Positions 1 through 7,422 of a stretch of 32,100 bases of DNA are shown piece after piece. How positions within the stretch are numbered: the stretch's first letter is position 1; every line of letters starts with the position of its first letter. Location of the stretch: assembly GCA_030533415.1 (NCBI GenBank), contig JAUNJE010000033.1, positions 1 to 32,100 of the forward strand, written 5' to 3'. Under the pieces are notes generated by a model, which was not told the origin of the DNA, did no database searches, and worked only from the letters and a program-made list of their open reading frames with translations. The position numbers and the translations under genes were made by a program. This DNA is from Eubacteriales bacterium (GTDB lineage: Bacteria; Bacillota; Clostridia; Oscillospirales; Oscillospiraceae).

Positions 1-1824
1 CCTTATATCCATAAGTATCCGGATTTTGACATTCCTTTGGGTGCTCCCACGCTGGAGGAAATCGTGCCGGATTATATCCGGCAGGATTTTATCCGTACTT
101 TTGACTATACCGAAACCATTGCTCTGGCCCGGGCTTCTGGCCGCACCACTGCGGCCCAATGGCTGGAGGATCTGAAAAAGCTCCTCCGGGAGTGTGACAA
201 CAGCCTGGTTCGGTGCAATCAAAATCTTGCCCATTTCTACCTGCGAGACAAAGGAGCATGCGGTATGTGCAAAGCGCAGAAGAGGTATGATGACTTTTTC
301 AGCAAACCGCCTAAGCCTGTTTCTCCTGTTCCCCCTGCTTCCCCTGTTCCATCTCCTCTGCCTGTTACTCCAGCCAAGCCAAAGCCATGGAAAAAGATTC
401 TGACTATAGCCGCAGTAGCCGCGCTGGTTGTATTTTGCTTTGCCGGCCTTCTATCAAAGAGAGGAGCCGTTGACAGTCGTGCTGCATCCCAGGCGCCCAG
501 TGTTCATACGGATAGAACCGGCGTACTAGGAATCCCGATGGATCAGGAGACTCTGTCCTTACTGGATTCCGAACCGGAAAGCTACGAGTATTTTGACGGC
601 AGCCGTCTGTTGATGTATTTTAATGTCGCCGGGGAGGAGCGCTGCCGGATGTACCGGGACGCCACAGACAACCTCCTGTACGTTTTTGTGGCGGATTACA
701 ATGATGCCGGAGATATCACCACCCATAGAACCTACGATGGGGAAGGTACGCTCCTGCGGACAGATCAATATACCTACAATGCAGGCGGCAACTGTGTGGA
801 AGTACAGATTATCCGGGGAGACGGGCGCCCCGGCCGCACCATCACCCGAACCTATGACCAGCAAGGGCGGCGGGTCAGTTATGAAGAAAAGGTTGATGAC
901 GGAACGGTGCTGGATCATACTGAAACCACCTACGGTACCGATGGCTGGGCCCACAGCACCTGGACGGAATATGGCGGGAACTACGGCGAGTCGATAAGTG
1001 ACGAAAATGGGAACCAAATTTCTTACACATCATGGAACCAAGACGGATCAATCGATTATAAGCATGAAAGCCTTTATGATTCTGAGGGACGGCAAACGCA
1101 AAGTGCCGGTAAATACAGTCTATCCGATGGCGGTTGGGGTTTCAGCACTGAGGCTTATCAGTATAACAGTAAAGGAAAAATTGACAAAATCCTGCACTAT
1201 AAAGCAGACGGAAGCTTGCAGTCTACCCAGTCCTATCTGTATGGACCCCATGACATTGTAATGGGCTACTCCTATGACTACAGTGAAAGCCAGTCAACTT
1301 ACGGGTATGTCGAAAGTATTGTAGGGACATATGTATACCGTGTATCAGTATATAGTTCAGACTCCTATTTTAGCTATAGAATTGCCCTGTATGACGTGAT
1401 GGGGAATTTACTGCGCTCTATCTCTGTTGATAAAGAAGGCAATGTACAGGACGATGAGGAATATTTTTATGATGACTATGATCAAGAAGTTCAGCGATAC
1501 TTTACCGATTACCATTCAGACGGCAGCAAAAGCCGCACGCGCTATGTATACGGTGAAAAAAACTATGACGTCACTATAACCGCTGACGGGGAGCAGAAGG
1601 ATCTGAGAAAATATTTTCATGATTACGACAGCAATGGCCGGCTAATCAAGGAGACCGCCTGGGATGAAAACGAAGAGATCATTTCCTGGACAGAGTACAC
1701 CCGGGATTATAGAGGCTGGGTCACCAAGAAGAAAACCTACGATGCCGATGGAAAGCTGAGTTTCTGGGTAGATATCACATATGACGAAAACGGAGAGCCG
1801 AACAGTGAATACCACTTCAATTAA
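1..1824 (+). CDS. Membrane-anchored YegI-like protein kinase with YD-repeat ectodomain (5' end outside window)
   Basis: The frame is open from base 1, so this is the 607-residue C-terminal part of a longer protein; the TTG at 37 is not a credible start. Residues 1-90 match the end of the kinase module in the next gene almost exactly, including a Cys-x5-His-x8-Cys-x2-Cys cluster (C72, H78, C87, C90) that could bind zinc. A Pro-rich linker (about 98-130) leads to one membrane helix (about 132-151). The remaining 455 residues carry many Y-D-x-x-G repeats of the RHS/YD or MORN-like sort, spaced by Tyr-rich beta strands, and would lie outside the cell. The family is known to pair an intracellular Ser/Thr-type kinase with other modules; sensing by the ectodomain is inference. 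The next kinase gene starts 24 bases downstream with an AGGAGG site, so the two are probably co-transcribed. Confidence 0.8.
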   Translation, partial: PYIHKYPDFDIPLGAPTLEEIVPDYIRQDFIRTFDYTETIALARASGRTTAAQWLEDLKKLLRECDNSLVRCNQNLAHFYLRDKGACGMCKAQKRYDDFFSKPPKPVSPVPPASPVPSPLPVTPAKPKPWKKILTIAAVAALVVFCFAGLLSKRGAVDSRAASQAPSVHTDRTGVLGIPMDQETLSLLDSEPESYEYFDGSRLLMYFNVAGEERCRMYRDATDNLLYVFVADYNDAGDITTHRTYDGEGTLLRTDQYTYNAGGNCVEVQIIRGDGRPGRTITRTYDQQGRRVSYEEKVDDGTVLDHTETTYGTDGWAHSTWTEYGGNYGESISDENGNQISYTSWNQDGSIDYKHESLYDSEGRQTQSAGKYSLSDGGWGFSTEAYQYNSKGKIDKILHYKADGSLQSTQSYLYGPHDIVMGYSYDYSESQSTYGYVESIVGTYVYRVSVYSSDSYFSYRIALYDVMGNLLRSISVDKEGNVQDDEEYFYDDYDQEVQRYFTDYHSDGSKSRTRYVYGEKNYDVTITADGEQKDLRKYFHDYDSNGRLIKETAWDENEEIISWTEYTRDYRGWVTKKKTYDADGKLSFWVDITYDENGEPNSEYHFN

Positions 1825-1847
1825 TCAGCAAACGCAGGAGGAATACA

Positions 1848-3842
1848 ATGCTTACAGAAAATTCCATTGCAACGGGTCTTAACAGTCAAGCCTACCGGCT
1901 TGGTAAGGAACTGGGAGTCGGTGGAGAAGGAACTGTGTACGAAATTCCCGGAACCAGCCTGGTAGCGAAAATCTACAAGCAGACAGCCCTGGAGCAGGAG
2001 CAAAAGCTCAAATACATGGTCTGGCATCCGGTATCCAACGTAGCAGATCAGCATGGGAACAAGATCATGACTCTGGCCTGGCCCAAGGATGTGCTGTATG
2101 ACGGCAATGGAAGCTTCGTAGGCTACACCATGCCCCGGGTGGAGGGTGGTGTGGAGATTTATGAAATTGAGCGGGGCTGTACAACTGCCGCAGCCCAAAC
2201 CATGTTTCCTGGTTATACTTGGCGGTTGAACGTACAGGTGGCCCGTAATCTGGCTGCGGCGGTGATGGCCCTCCACCAGCAACATTACGTCGTCGGCGAT
2301 ATGAACTGCAAGAACATCATGGTCAACTCCGATGGCTCCATCAGCATGCTGGACACAGACAGCTGCGATGTAACGGACCCCTCCACCGGCCATCACTATA
2401 AATGCTGCGTGGGTACCGAGGATTACCTCCCGCCGGAGCTTCAGGGAGTAGACCTACGCTCTCCCCGGGCCAACTTCACCTCTCAGACCGATGACTTTGC
2501 GCTGGCAGTCCATATCTTCCGGCTTCTCATGGACAACCGCCATCCCTTCACCTGCCGCCAGCTGGTCCAGCCTCAGAATTCCAACCATCAAAATCAGCTT
2601 CTGCAAAATGTGGCTCAGGGCAAATGTCCCTATATCCGCCAGATTCCGGGCTTTGGCATTCCCTTAGGTGCACCCACACTGGAGGAGATCGTACCGGATT
2701 ATATTCGGCAGGACTTTATCAGAACCTTTGACTATACCGATGCCACTGCCCTCGCCCGGGTTTCCGGCCGCACCACGGCGACCCAGTGGGTTCAGGATCT
2801 GAAAAGGCTCCTTCAGGAATGCGATGCTGAATTGGTCCGGTGCAATCAAAACCCGGCACACTTCTACCTGCGAAGCAAAGGCTCCTGCGGTATGTGCGCT
2901 GCCCGAAAGCGGCTTGACGACAGCATGGCGGTTGATCCCCAGGAGCTGTTCGACCGTGCCTGGGCATATGAGCGGCAGGGTAATATGTCCGAAGCCGTTA
3001 AGCTTTACCGTCAGGCGGCGGAGCACGGGCATAGCTTTGCCCAAAACAACTTGGGCATATGCTATGAATTCGGTCGGGGAGTTTCCCCCAATATTTTGGA
3101 AGCTGTAAGGTGGATTCGCCAATCTGCTGGGCAGGGAAATGCGGTTGCCCAATGCAATCTTGGTTGGTACCTGTTCAACGGAAAAGGCATAGAGAAGAAT
3201 GTCAATGAGGCAGCTGACTGGTTCCGAAAGGCCGCCGTACAAGGCAACGCAAGGGCCCAAAACTGTCTTGGCATCTGCTATGCCAGAGGGGAAGGTGTTC
3301 CTCAGGACTATTTTGAGGCAACCAAGTGGTACCGATTGGCGGCGGATCAAGGCGAGGCATATGCGCAGAACAATCTCTCATGGCGATATGAGAACGGGGA
3401 GGGCGTCCCAAAGGATCTGGCGCAAGCCGTAGATTGGTGCAGAAAGGCGGCGGCACAGGGACATGAGGAAGCGATAGCCAGGTTGCCTCAGCTTGAGGCG
3501 CAGTTGAAGCAGGCTCTGCACCCTGTTGAAATTGACGGTCAGGTCCGCCTGGCCCCTAGGGTTGTCCAGATGGAGGCAAATGCTTCCACACTCTACATCG
3601 ATCCCAGCATATGCGTCTCCTGCGGAGCTTGTCAGGATGTGTGCCCAGCAGAAGCCATTACAGAGGGCATCCACGGCTTTGAAATCTCAAATGCATGTGT
3701 GGAGTGTGGAATATGTGAGGATCATTGCCCGGTAAACGCCGTGCGCCGGAGCAGCTCCAGCGAAACAAGGCAGGCCGCCAAGCCCGTCCCTGAGAAGAAG
3801 GGCCTGGGTTCATTCTTCAAAAAAATGAGGGATCGGCGCTAA
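1848..3842 (+). CDS. YegI-like protein kinase fused to Sel1 repeats and a 2x[4Fe-4S] ferredoxin domain
   Basis: 664 residues, ATG behind GCAGGAGGAATACA. Kinase domain about 15-290: Gly-rich loop G23-x-G25-G26-x-G28, Lys41 (VAKIY), catalytic D151 and N156 in GDMNCKNI, Mg-binding D169 in LDTDS at the usual 13-residue distance, PPEL in the activation segment, and D215/D216 for helix F. All core catalytic residues are present, so it is probably active. A Cys/His cluster follows (C332, H338, C347, C350). Residues 365-545 are about five Sel1/TPR-like repeats (LGICYxxGxGV, AAxWxRKAAxQG). Residues 585-635 hold two CxxCxxCxxxCP motifs, a bacterial-type double [4Fe-4S] ferredoxin fold. The tail is basic. 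No signal peptide or membrane helix, so cytoplasmic. Kinase plus ferredoxin in one chain is rare; a redox input or an electron-transfer role is inference. Confidence 0.9.
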   Translation: MLTENSIATGLNSQAYRLGKELGVGGEGTVYEIPGTSLVAKIYKQTALEQEQKLKYMVWHPVSNVADQHGNKIMTLAWPKDVLYDGNGSFVGYTMPRVEGGVEIYEIERGCTTAAAQTMFPGYTWRLNVQVARNLAAAVMALHQQHYVVGDMNCKNIMVNSDGSISMLDTDSCDVTDPSTGHHYKCCVGTEDYLPPELQGVDLRSPRANFTSQTDDFALAVHIFRLLMDNRHPFTCRQLVQPQNSNHQNQLLQNVAQGKCPYIRQIPGFGIPLGAPTLEEIVPDYIRQDFIRTFDYTDATALARVSGRTTATQWVQDLKRLLQECDAELVRCNQNPAHFYLRSKGSCGMCAARKRLDDSMAVDPQELFDRAWAYERQGNMSEAVKLYRQAAEHGHSFAQNNLGICYEFGRGVSPNILEAVRWIRQSAGQGNAVAQCNLGWYLFNGKGIEKNVNEAADWFRKAAVQGNARAQNCLGICYARGEGVPQDYFEATKWYRLAADQGEAYAQNNLSWRYENGEGVPKDLAQAVDWCRKAAAQGHEEAIARLPQLEAQLKQALHPVEIDGQVRLAPRVVQMEANASTLYIDPSICVSCGACQDVCPAEAITEGIHGFEISNACVECGICEDHCPVNAVRRSSSSETRQAAKPVPEKKGLGSFFKKMRDRR

Positions 3843-3880
3843 GCTGCCGGTATCTTTTCCAAAAAGAAGGGAGAAAGAAA

Positions 3881-4963
3881 ATGAAACGAAGATTCCAGAC
3901 TGCTTTTTTCGTACTAGTCACAGTGCTTCTGCTCACGGCCTGTGGCAAAGTATCGGAAACGGAGGAGGCCATTAGCCGTATCGGTGAGGTAACTATGGAG
4001 TCCGGGCAGCGGATCGCCTACGCCGAGGAGTTGTATAACGCGCTTCCTGCGGCAAAACAGACCAGAGTGGATAATGCCGGTATTCTCCGAGCCGCCCGTC
4101 AGAAGTATGACGATCTCTGCGGCATGGTGGAGGAAGCCATTGGCGCCATTGACGCCATCGGCCAGGTAACAGCGGACAGCGGTCCGCGTATTCAAGCGGC
4201 CCGAACCGCCTGTGCCAGTGCGGAGGAAGCGGGTTTGGGAAGTTATATCACAAATAAAAGCACCCTGCGTAAAGCGGAGGAAAGCTATGGGGCCATCCTG
4301 CTTCAACAAGCTCAGGAATTGCTCGACGGGCGAAATTACCAGCAGGCTTATGAACTGTTTGGAAAGCTTCGGCAAGAGTATCCCGGCTCCAGTGTAGCTT
4401 CCGCTGCTGAACAGGGACAGGCAGAGGCCTTAATCTGCACGGCGGAGCAGATGTTCAACAGCGGCGATCTGGAGGGGGCCGTTTCTGTCCTAGATACCAT
4501 TGATAAGCACTTTGGTTCCTCGGAACGAACCCAGTCACTTACGGAAAAGCTGGAAAAACGCCTTTCCTCGCAGCGGCCCACTACCGGGAGGAAATTTAAG
4601 GACGGGGTAGGCTGGGGCTATGGCCAGTTTACTGTTTCCGCCGGTTCTACAGATGCCTACGTCAAGCTGGAAAACATAGCCGATCCTACGAAATATACCC
4701 TCTTTTATGTCCGGGCGGGAGAACAGGCCACAATAAATGTCAAGGATGGGTCCTACCGGGTTAAATACGCCTGCGGGAAATACTGGTTTGGCCAGGACCG
4801 AATGTTTGGCGAAAAGACCGCCTTCACCATGGCAGAGGACACCATGGATTTTAGCACAACCCGGGAAGGGAGCTATATTTATTATTCCGATGTTTCCATT
4901 ACACTCTATGCCGTCCTCGGCGGCGACCTAGAGACTACCGAGATCGATCCGGAAGATTTTTAA
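3881..4963 (+). CDS. Secreted lipoprotein with TPR-like helices and a C-terminal beta domain
   Basis: 360 residues, ATG behind AAGAAGGGAGAAAGAAA. The N-terminus is a lipoprotein signal: KRR, a hydrophobic stretch, and the lipobox LTAC with Cys21. Residues about 30-130 are Ala/Glu-rich helices. Residues about 138-225 look like two TPR-type repeats (AQELLDGRNYQQAYELFGKL and a following copy with GDLEGAVSVLDTI). Residues about 235-345 form a beta-rich domain with DGSYRVKYACGKYWFG, a pattern that I associate with exported proteins near such kinases but cannot name. It lies between two kinase genes on the same strand with gaps of 38 and 18 bases, so it is likely part of the same operon and may act as the extracellular partner of a membrane kinase. 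Enzymatic function is not apparent. Confidence 0.8.
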   Translation: MKRRFQTAFFVLVTVLLLTACGKVSETEEAISRIGEVTMESGQRIAYAEELYNALPAAKQTRVDNAGILRAARQKYDDLCGMVEEAIGAIDAIGQVTADSGPRIQAARTACASAEEAGLGSYITNKSTLRKAEESYGAILLQQAQELLDGRNYQQAYELFGKLRQEYPGSSVASAAEQGQAEALICTAEQMFNSGDLEGAVSVLDTIDKHFGSSERTQSLTEKLEKRLSSQRPTTGRKFKDGVGWGYGQFTVSAGSTDAYVKLENIADPTKYTLFYVRAGEQATINVKDGSYRVKYACGKYWFGQDRMFGEKTAFTMAEDTMDFSTTREGSYIYYSDVSITLYAVLGGDLETTEIDPEDF

Positions 4964-4981
4964 GCGGAGGTCAGGAAATAC

Positions 4982-5581
4982 ATGCTGACGGAAAATTCCA
5001 TTGTTAAGGGAATAAACGGCGGGATCTACCGGCTTGGCAGGGAAATCGGTGCTGGAGGCGAGGGGGTTGTCTTCGCTATTTCGGAGACAAATCTGGTGGC
5101 GAAAATCTATAGGCAGACAGACCCAAACCAAGAGCGGAAGCTCAAATATATGGCCTGGAATCCGGTTCCCAATGTGGTTGACCAGAACATGAATCCCATC
5201 ATGACCTTGGCCTGGCCCAAGGACGTACTGTATGACACCGGTGGGCAATTCGTAGGTTATGCCATGCCCCGGGTGGAAGGCGGTGTGGAGATTTTTGAGA
5301 TCGAGCGGGGTTGTACTGGCGCTGCAGCCAAGGCTACCTTCCCCAATTACACCTGGCGGCTGAATGTATTGGTAGCCCGGAATCTTGCCGCGGCAATCAT
5401 GATCCTCCACCGGCAAAACTACGTCATCGGCGATATGAACTGTAAGAACATCATGGTTAACTCCGATGGCTCCATCAGCATGCTGGACACAGACAGCTGT
5501 GATGTGACAGATCAAGCCACCGGCCATCATTACAAATGCTGCGTAGGTACCGAGGATGTATCTGCTTCAGATCTGGTTTAA
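4982..5581 (+). pseudogene. Third YegI-like kinase, truncated in the activation segment
   Basis: 199 residues, ATG behind AAGCGGAGG. It matches the kinase at 1848 residue for residue in layout: Gly-rich loop (GAGGEG), Lys in LVAKIY, GDMNCKNIMV catalytic loop and LDTDS. The match stops after VGTED, just before the expected YLPPEL, and seven unrelated residues (VSASDLV) lead to a stop. Helix F and the rest of the C-lobe are missing, so it cannot fold as a complete kinase. At the break the DNA switches to an IS5-type transposase fragment in another frame, so the loss came from recombination with mobile DNA and not from a point mutation. Parts of the gene are identical at DNA level to the kinase at 1848 (41 bases around AACTCCGATGGCTCC), which points to recent duplication or gene conversion. 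A short expressed product is possible but I see no sign of selection for it. Confidence 0.8.
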
Positions 5582-5654
5582 TTTGTCTGATTCAGCAACA
5601 GAAGATGCGATCTACGATAGCTATGCCATGCGCAAATTCACTGGCATTGACTTC
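5556..5654 (+). mobile_element. Remnant of an IS5-family transposase gene (internal fragment)
   Basis: The frame starting at 5556 reads MYLLQIWFNLSD and then EDAIYDSYAMRKFTGIDF. This is the conserved N-terminal segment of IS5-family (IS1031/ISL2-like) transposases, which normally carry it about 50 residues from their start. Only about 33 residues survive; the sequence diverges after FTGIDF, and neither end of an insertion sequence nor the DDE catalytic region is present. It overlaps the end of the truncated kinase. The family call is from recognition of the motif, not from a search. Confidence 0.7.
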
Positions 5655-6112
5655 GTGATAGAATGGAATTATAAATTTATTATACTGCTTTTTTCAGGAA
5701 AAGGAAGAACCTGCTTCCCAATGAACCGCTCCCCGTCAAGGAAACAAATGAAAAAGCAAAAACCATTTTCAGAATCTCAGAAAGCTGTTTCAATTGTTAC
5801 TTCGTTTTGTTATTTACCGCCCGACATTACATCTGCGTGCTGCCATGCGAATATGTTACAGCAGACAGAAAAGGTTGCATTCCCCTGAATCTACGGTATA
5901 AGTATGGGACAGACGGTTTTGGGGAAATCCTACACAAAAGTTCTGTAAAAGCCGACTTTGGCGGAGTACCGATTTTGCCTGACCCAAACGCTGACCCAGA
6001 GAACGATATCTGCATATGGACGGTCTGGACATATTTGTTTAAAATTCTTTGTGTTCTGTACAATTCAGCATATAATGGACATAAAATAATTGGATTTTCA
6101 CCATATGACGAT
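5655..6112. other. Gene-free stretch between the IS remnant and the tRNA fragment
   Basis: No convincing coding sequence on either strand. Open frames here have poor composition and no ribosome sites. Two TGACCCA repeats occur at 5980-5986 and 5992-5998. The base composition is more AT-rich than in the kinase genes. Confidence 0.5.
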
Positions 6113-6157
6113 TTCGGGTCCAAGAGGCCTCGGGTTCGAATCCCGACACTCCGACCA
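6113..6157 (+). pseudogene. 3' fragment of a tRNA-Pro(CGG) gene, likely integrase attachment site
   Basis: The sequence fits tRNA positions 32 to 76: anticodon loop TTCGGGT (anticodon CGG with G37), the 3' strand of the anticodon stem (CCAAG), variable loop AGGCC, a perfect T stem TCGGG/CCCGA around TTCGAAT, acceptor strand CACTCCG, discriminator A and encoded CCA. The 5' half is absent: the bases before 6113 do not pair with CCAAG and no CGGAGTG acceptor strand is found upstream. A break at the anticodon loop is the typical crossover place for tyrosine integrases that use tRNA genes. The genuine tRNA-Pro would be expected outside the window. Confidence 0.8.
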
Positions 6158-6161
6158 GAAT

Positions 6162-6212
6162 ATCCGCCGTTTTTGCAGCATAAAAGTTGCAAAAACGGCG
6201 GATTTCTTTTGT
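6162..6212 (+). terminator. Strong Rho-independent terminator behind the tRNA fragment
   Basis: Perfect 16-bp inverted repeat, arms 6162-6177 and 6188-6203, loop of 10, followed by TTTCTTTTG. It begins five bases after the CCA end and is probably the original terminator of the tRNA gene. Confidence 0.85.
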
Positions 6213-6369
6213 AAAGGCTTCCAACTGTCCCAAATAAATCACTTCCCGAATTAGGGCAGCCACTCCCCACTCCCCTGCCTGACCCAGATTTGACCCAAAC
6301 GGGAGTGCTTTCACGAACCGTCGAAAAACGCCCAATTCCAAATGTTCGGAAAACTTCGTTTTTCAAAAC

Positions 6370-6400
6370 AGCCCCCGGTGCTGTTTCGGCACCGGGGGCT
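6370..6400 (-). terminator. GC-rich hairpin, probable terminator
   Basis: Perfect 12-bp arms (6370-6381 and 6389-6400, AGCCCCCGGTGC) with a 7-base loop. On the - strand it is followed by TGTTTTGAAAAA. It lies 138 bases beyond the stop of the leftward gene ending at 6538. On the + strand no T-run follows directly. Confidence 0.6.
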
Positions 6401-6537
6401 GCTGCGCTTGAGGCTTTATTTGTTTTCTTCGTTTTGTTAGTTTCTGTCTGGCGGTAACCAAGAGTTATGTTTGACGGTATGCCCTGTGAAGCTGGAATCT
6501 GTCAATGTTGTATTAGAACATAATTATCGTTATAGCT

Positions 6538-7110
6538 TTACTTTATGGTAGTCACCAAATAATCCGTTATATCTTTTGTCGCTATTGCATCCTTGTCGCT
6601 CATAATTTCCCATATAGGAGCTGCGCTGGGCTGTCCAGAAAAATATCTTCGGGCGCAACCCAGAACAGCGCTTATATTTTTTGTATCCAACATAATATCA
6701 TAGGCTTCATCGAAAATACACATATCACATTTGATGGGATCATCTTCGTTCAGTTCGATTTCAAAAAGCCGGATTTTCGCCCGCTCTTCTTCCGGTTCCT
6801 GCGCCCAGCCAGCTTCATATAATGTTTTGAAGTAATCAAGACTATCAAAAAAATAACTGCAATCTAATCGACTGGGTAAAGAAGGGAATTCGGTTTTTCT
6901 CACAAACTCGAATACTCCCTCAACACACCATTTCACATATTCACGCCATTCATCGTTTGGCAGCTTCATATCTGCTATCATGGATTGAAGATAGCTTTCG
7001 GAATGCTCTAATGCTTTCATAAACATATTACAACACTCCGTGTTTCCTCTATATCCCGCTTTCAATTTGTTGCCAAGTTGTAGTGTTTGGCTCATATGAT
7101 AAACTCTCAT
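6538..7110 (-). CDS. Hypothetical protein, DUF2441-like
   Basis: 190 residues, ATG behind CCAAGAGGTAAAA. The opening MRVYHMSQTLQLGNKL and the middle YFFDSLDYFKTLYEAGW with a later IWEIMSDKDAI recall DUF2441 proteins, which are of unknown function and often occur in accessory regions. The protein is acidic, soluble and lacks a signal peptide or membrane helix. A short open frame upstream (to about 7249, TTG start) overlaps its start and looks like a decayed fragment. Its position next to the tRNA fragment is compatible with acquired DNA. Family assignment is tentative. Confidence 0.65.
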   Translation of the reverse strand: MRVYHMSQTLQLGNKLKAGYRGNTECCNMFMKALEHSESYLQSMIADMKLPNDEWREYVKWCVEGVFEFVRKTEFPSLPSRLDCSYFFDSLDYFKTLYEAGWAQEPEEERAKIRLFEIELNEDDPIKCDMCIFDEAYDIMLDTKNISAVLGCARRYFSGQPSAAPIWEIMSDKDAIATKDITDYLVTTIK

Positions 7111-7422
7111 TTTTACCTCTTGGAAATTGACTTACAATTATTGTTTTGCTCTCACTGGGCACCCTCCTGAGCATTCGCCCAACGTATATTTTCCAATAAG
7201 CGTAACCCATACAGTAACCAAGCTCTGCATATTCGCATTTTTCACTCAACCGAACAACGCTGAAGTCTTTCAGTGTGTATCGTTTGTGTTCCTTCGTGTA
7301 ATCATTTTTATTCCTCCAGGGTGATATTATCTCGCTCAGCGAACCTTCCGATGCAATACAAAATCATGAGACGGCTTTTGCGTCAGTTTGCGGCAAACTG
7401 ACGCAACCCCCCATTAGGCGTA

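Noticed and set aside
6078-6157. A complete tRNA gene
   Set aside because: The 5' half does not pair with the anticodon and acceptor strands; only positions 32-76 are present.
5827-6366. 179-codon frame on the - strand with VGIRTRGLLDPK
   Set aside because: That peptide is the antisense translation of the tRNA fragment, a common false gene.
7049-7249. 66-codon frame upstream of the DUF2441-like gene
   Set aside because: TTG start, no ribosome site, overlaps the start of the better gene. It may be a decayed fragment.
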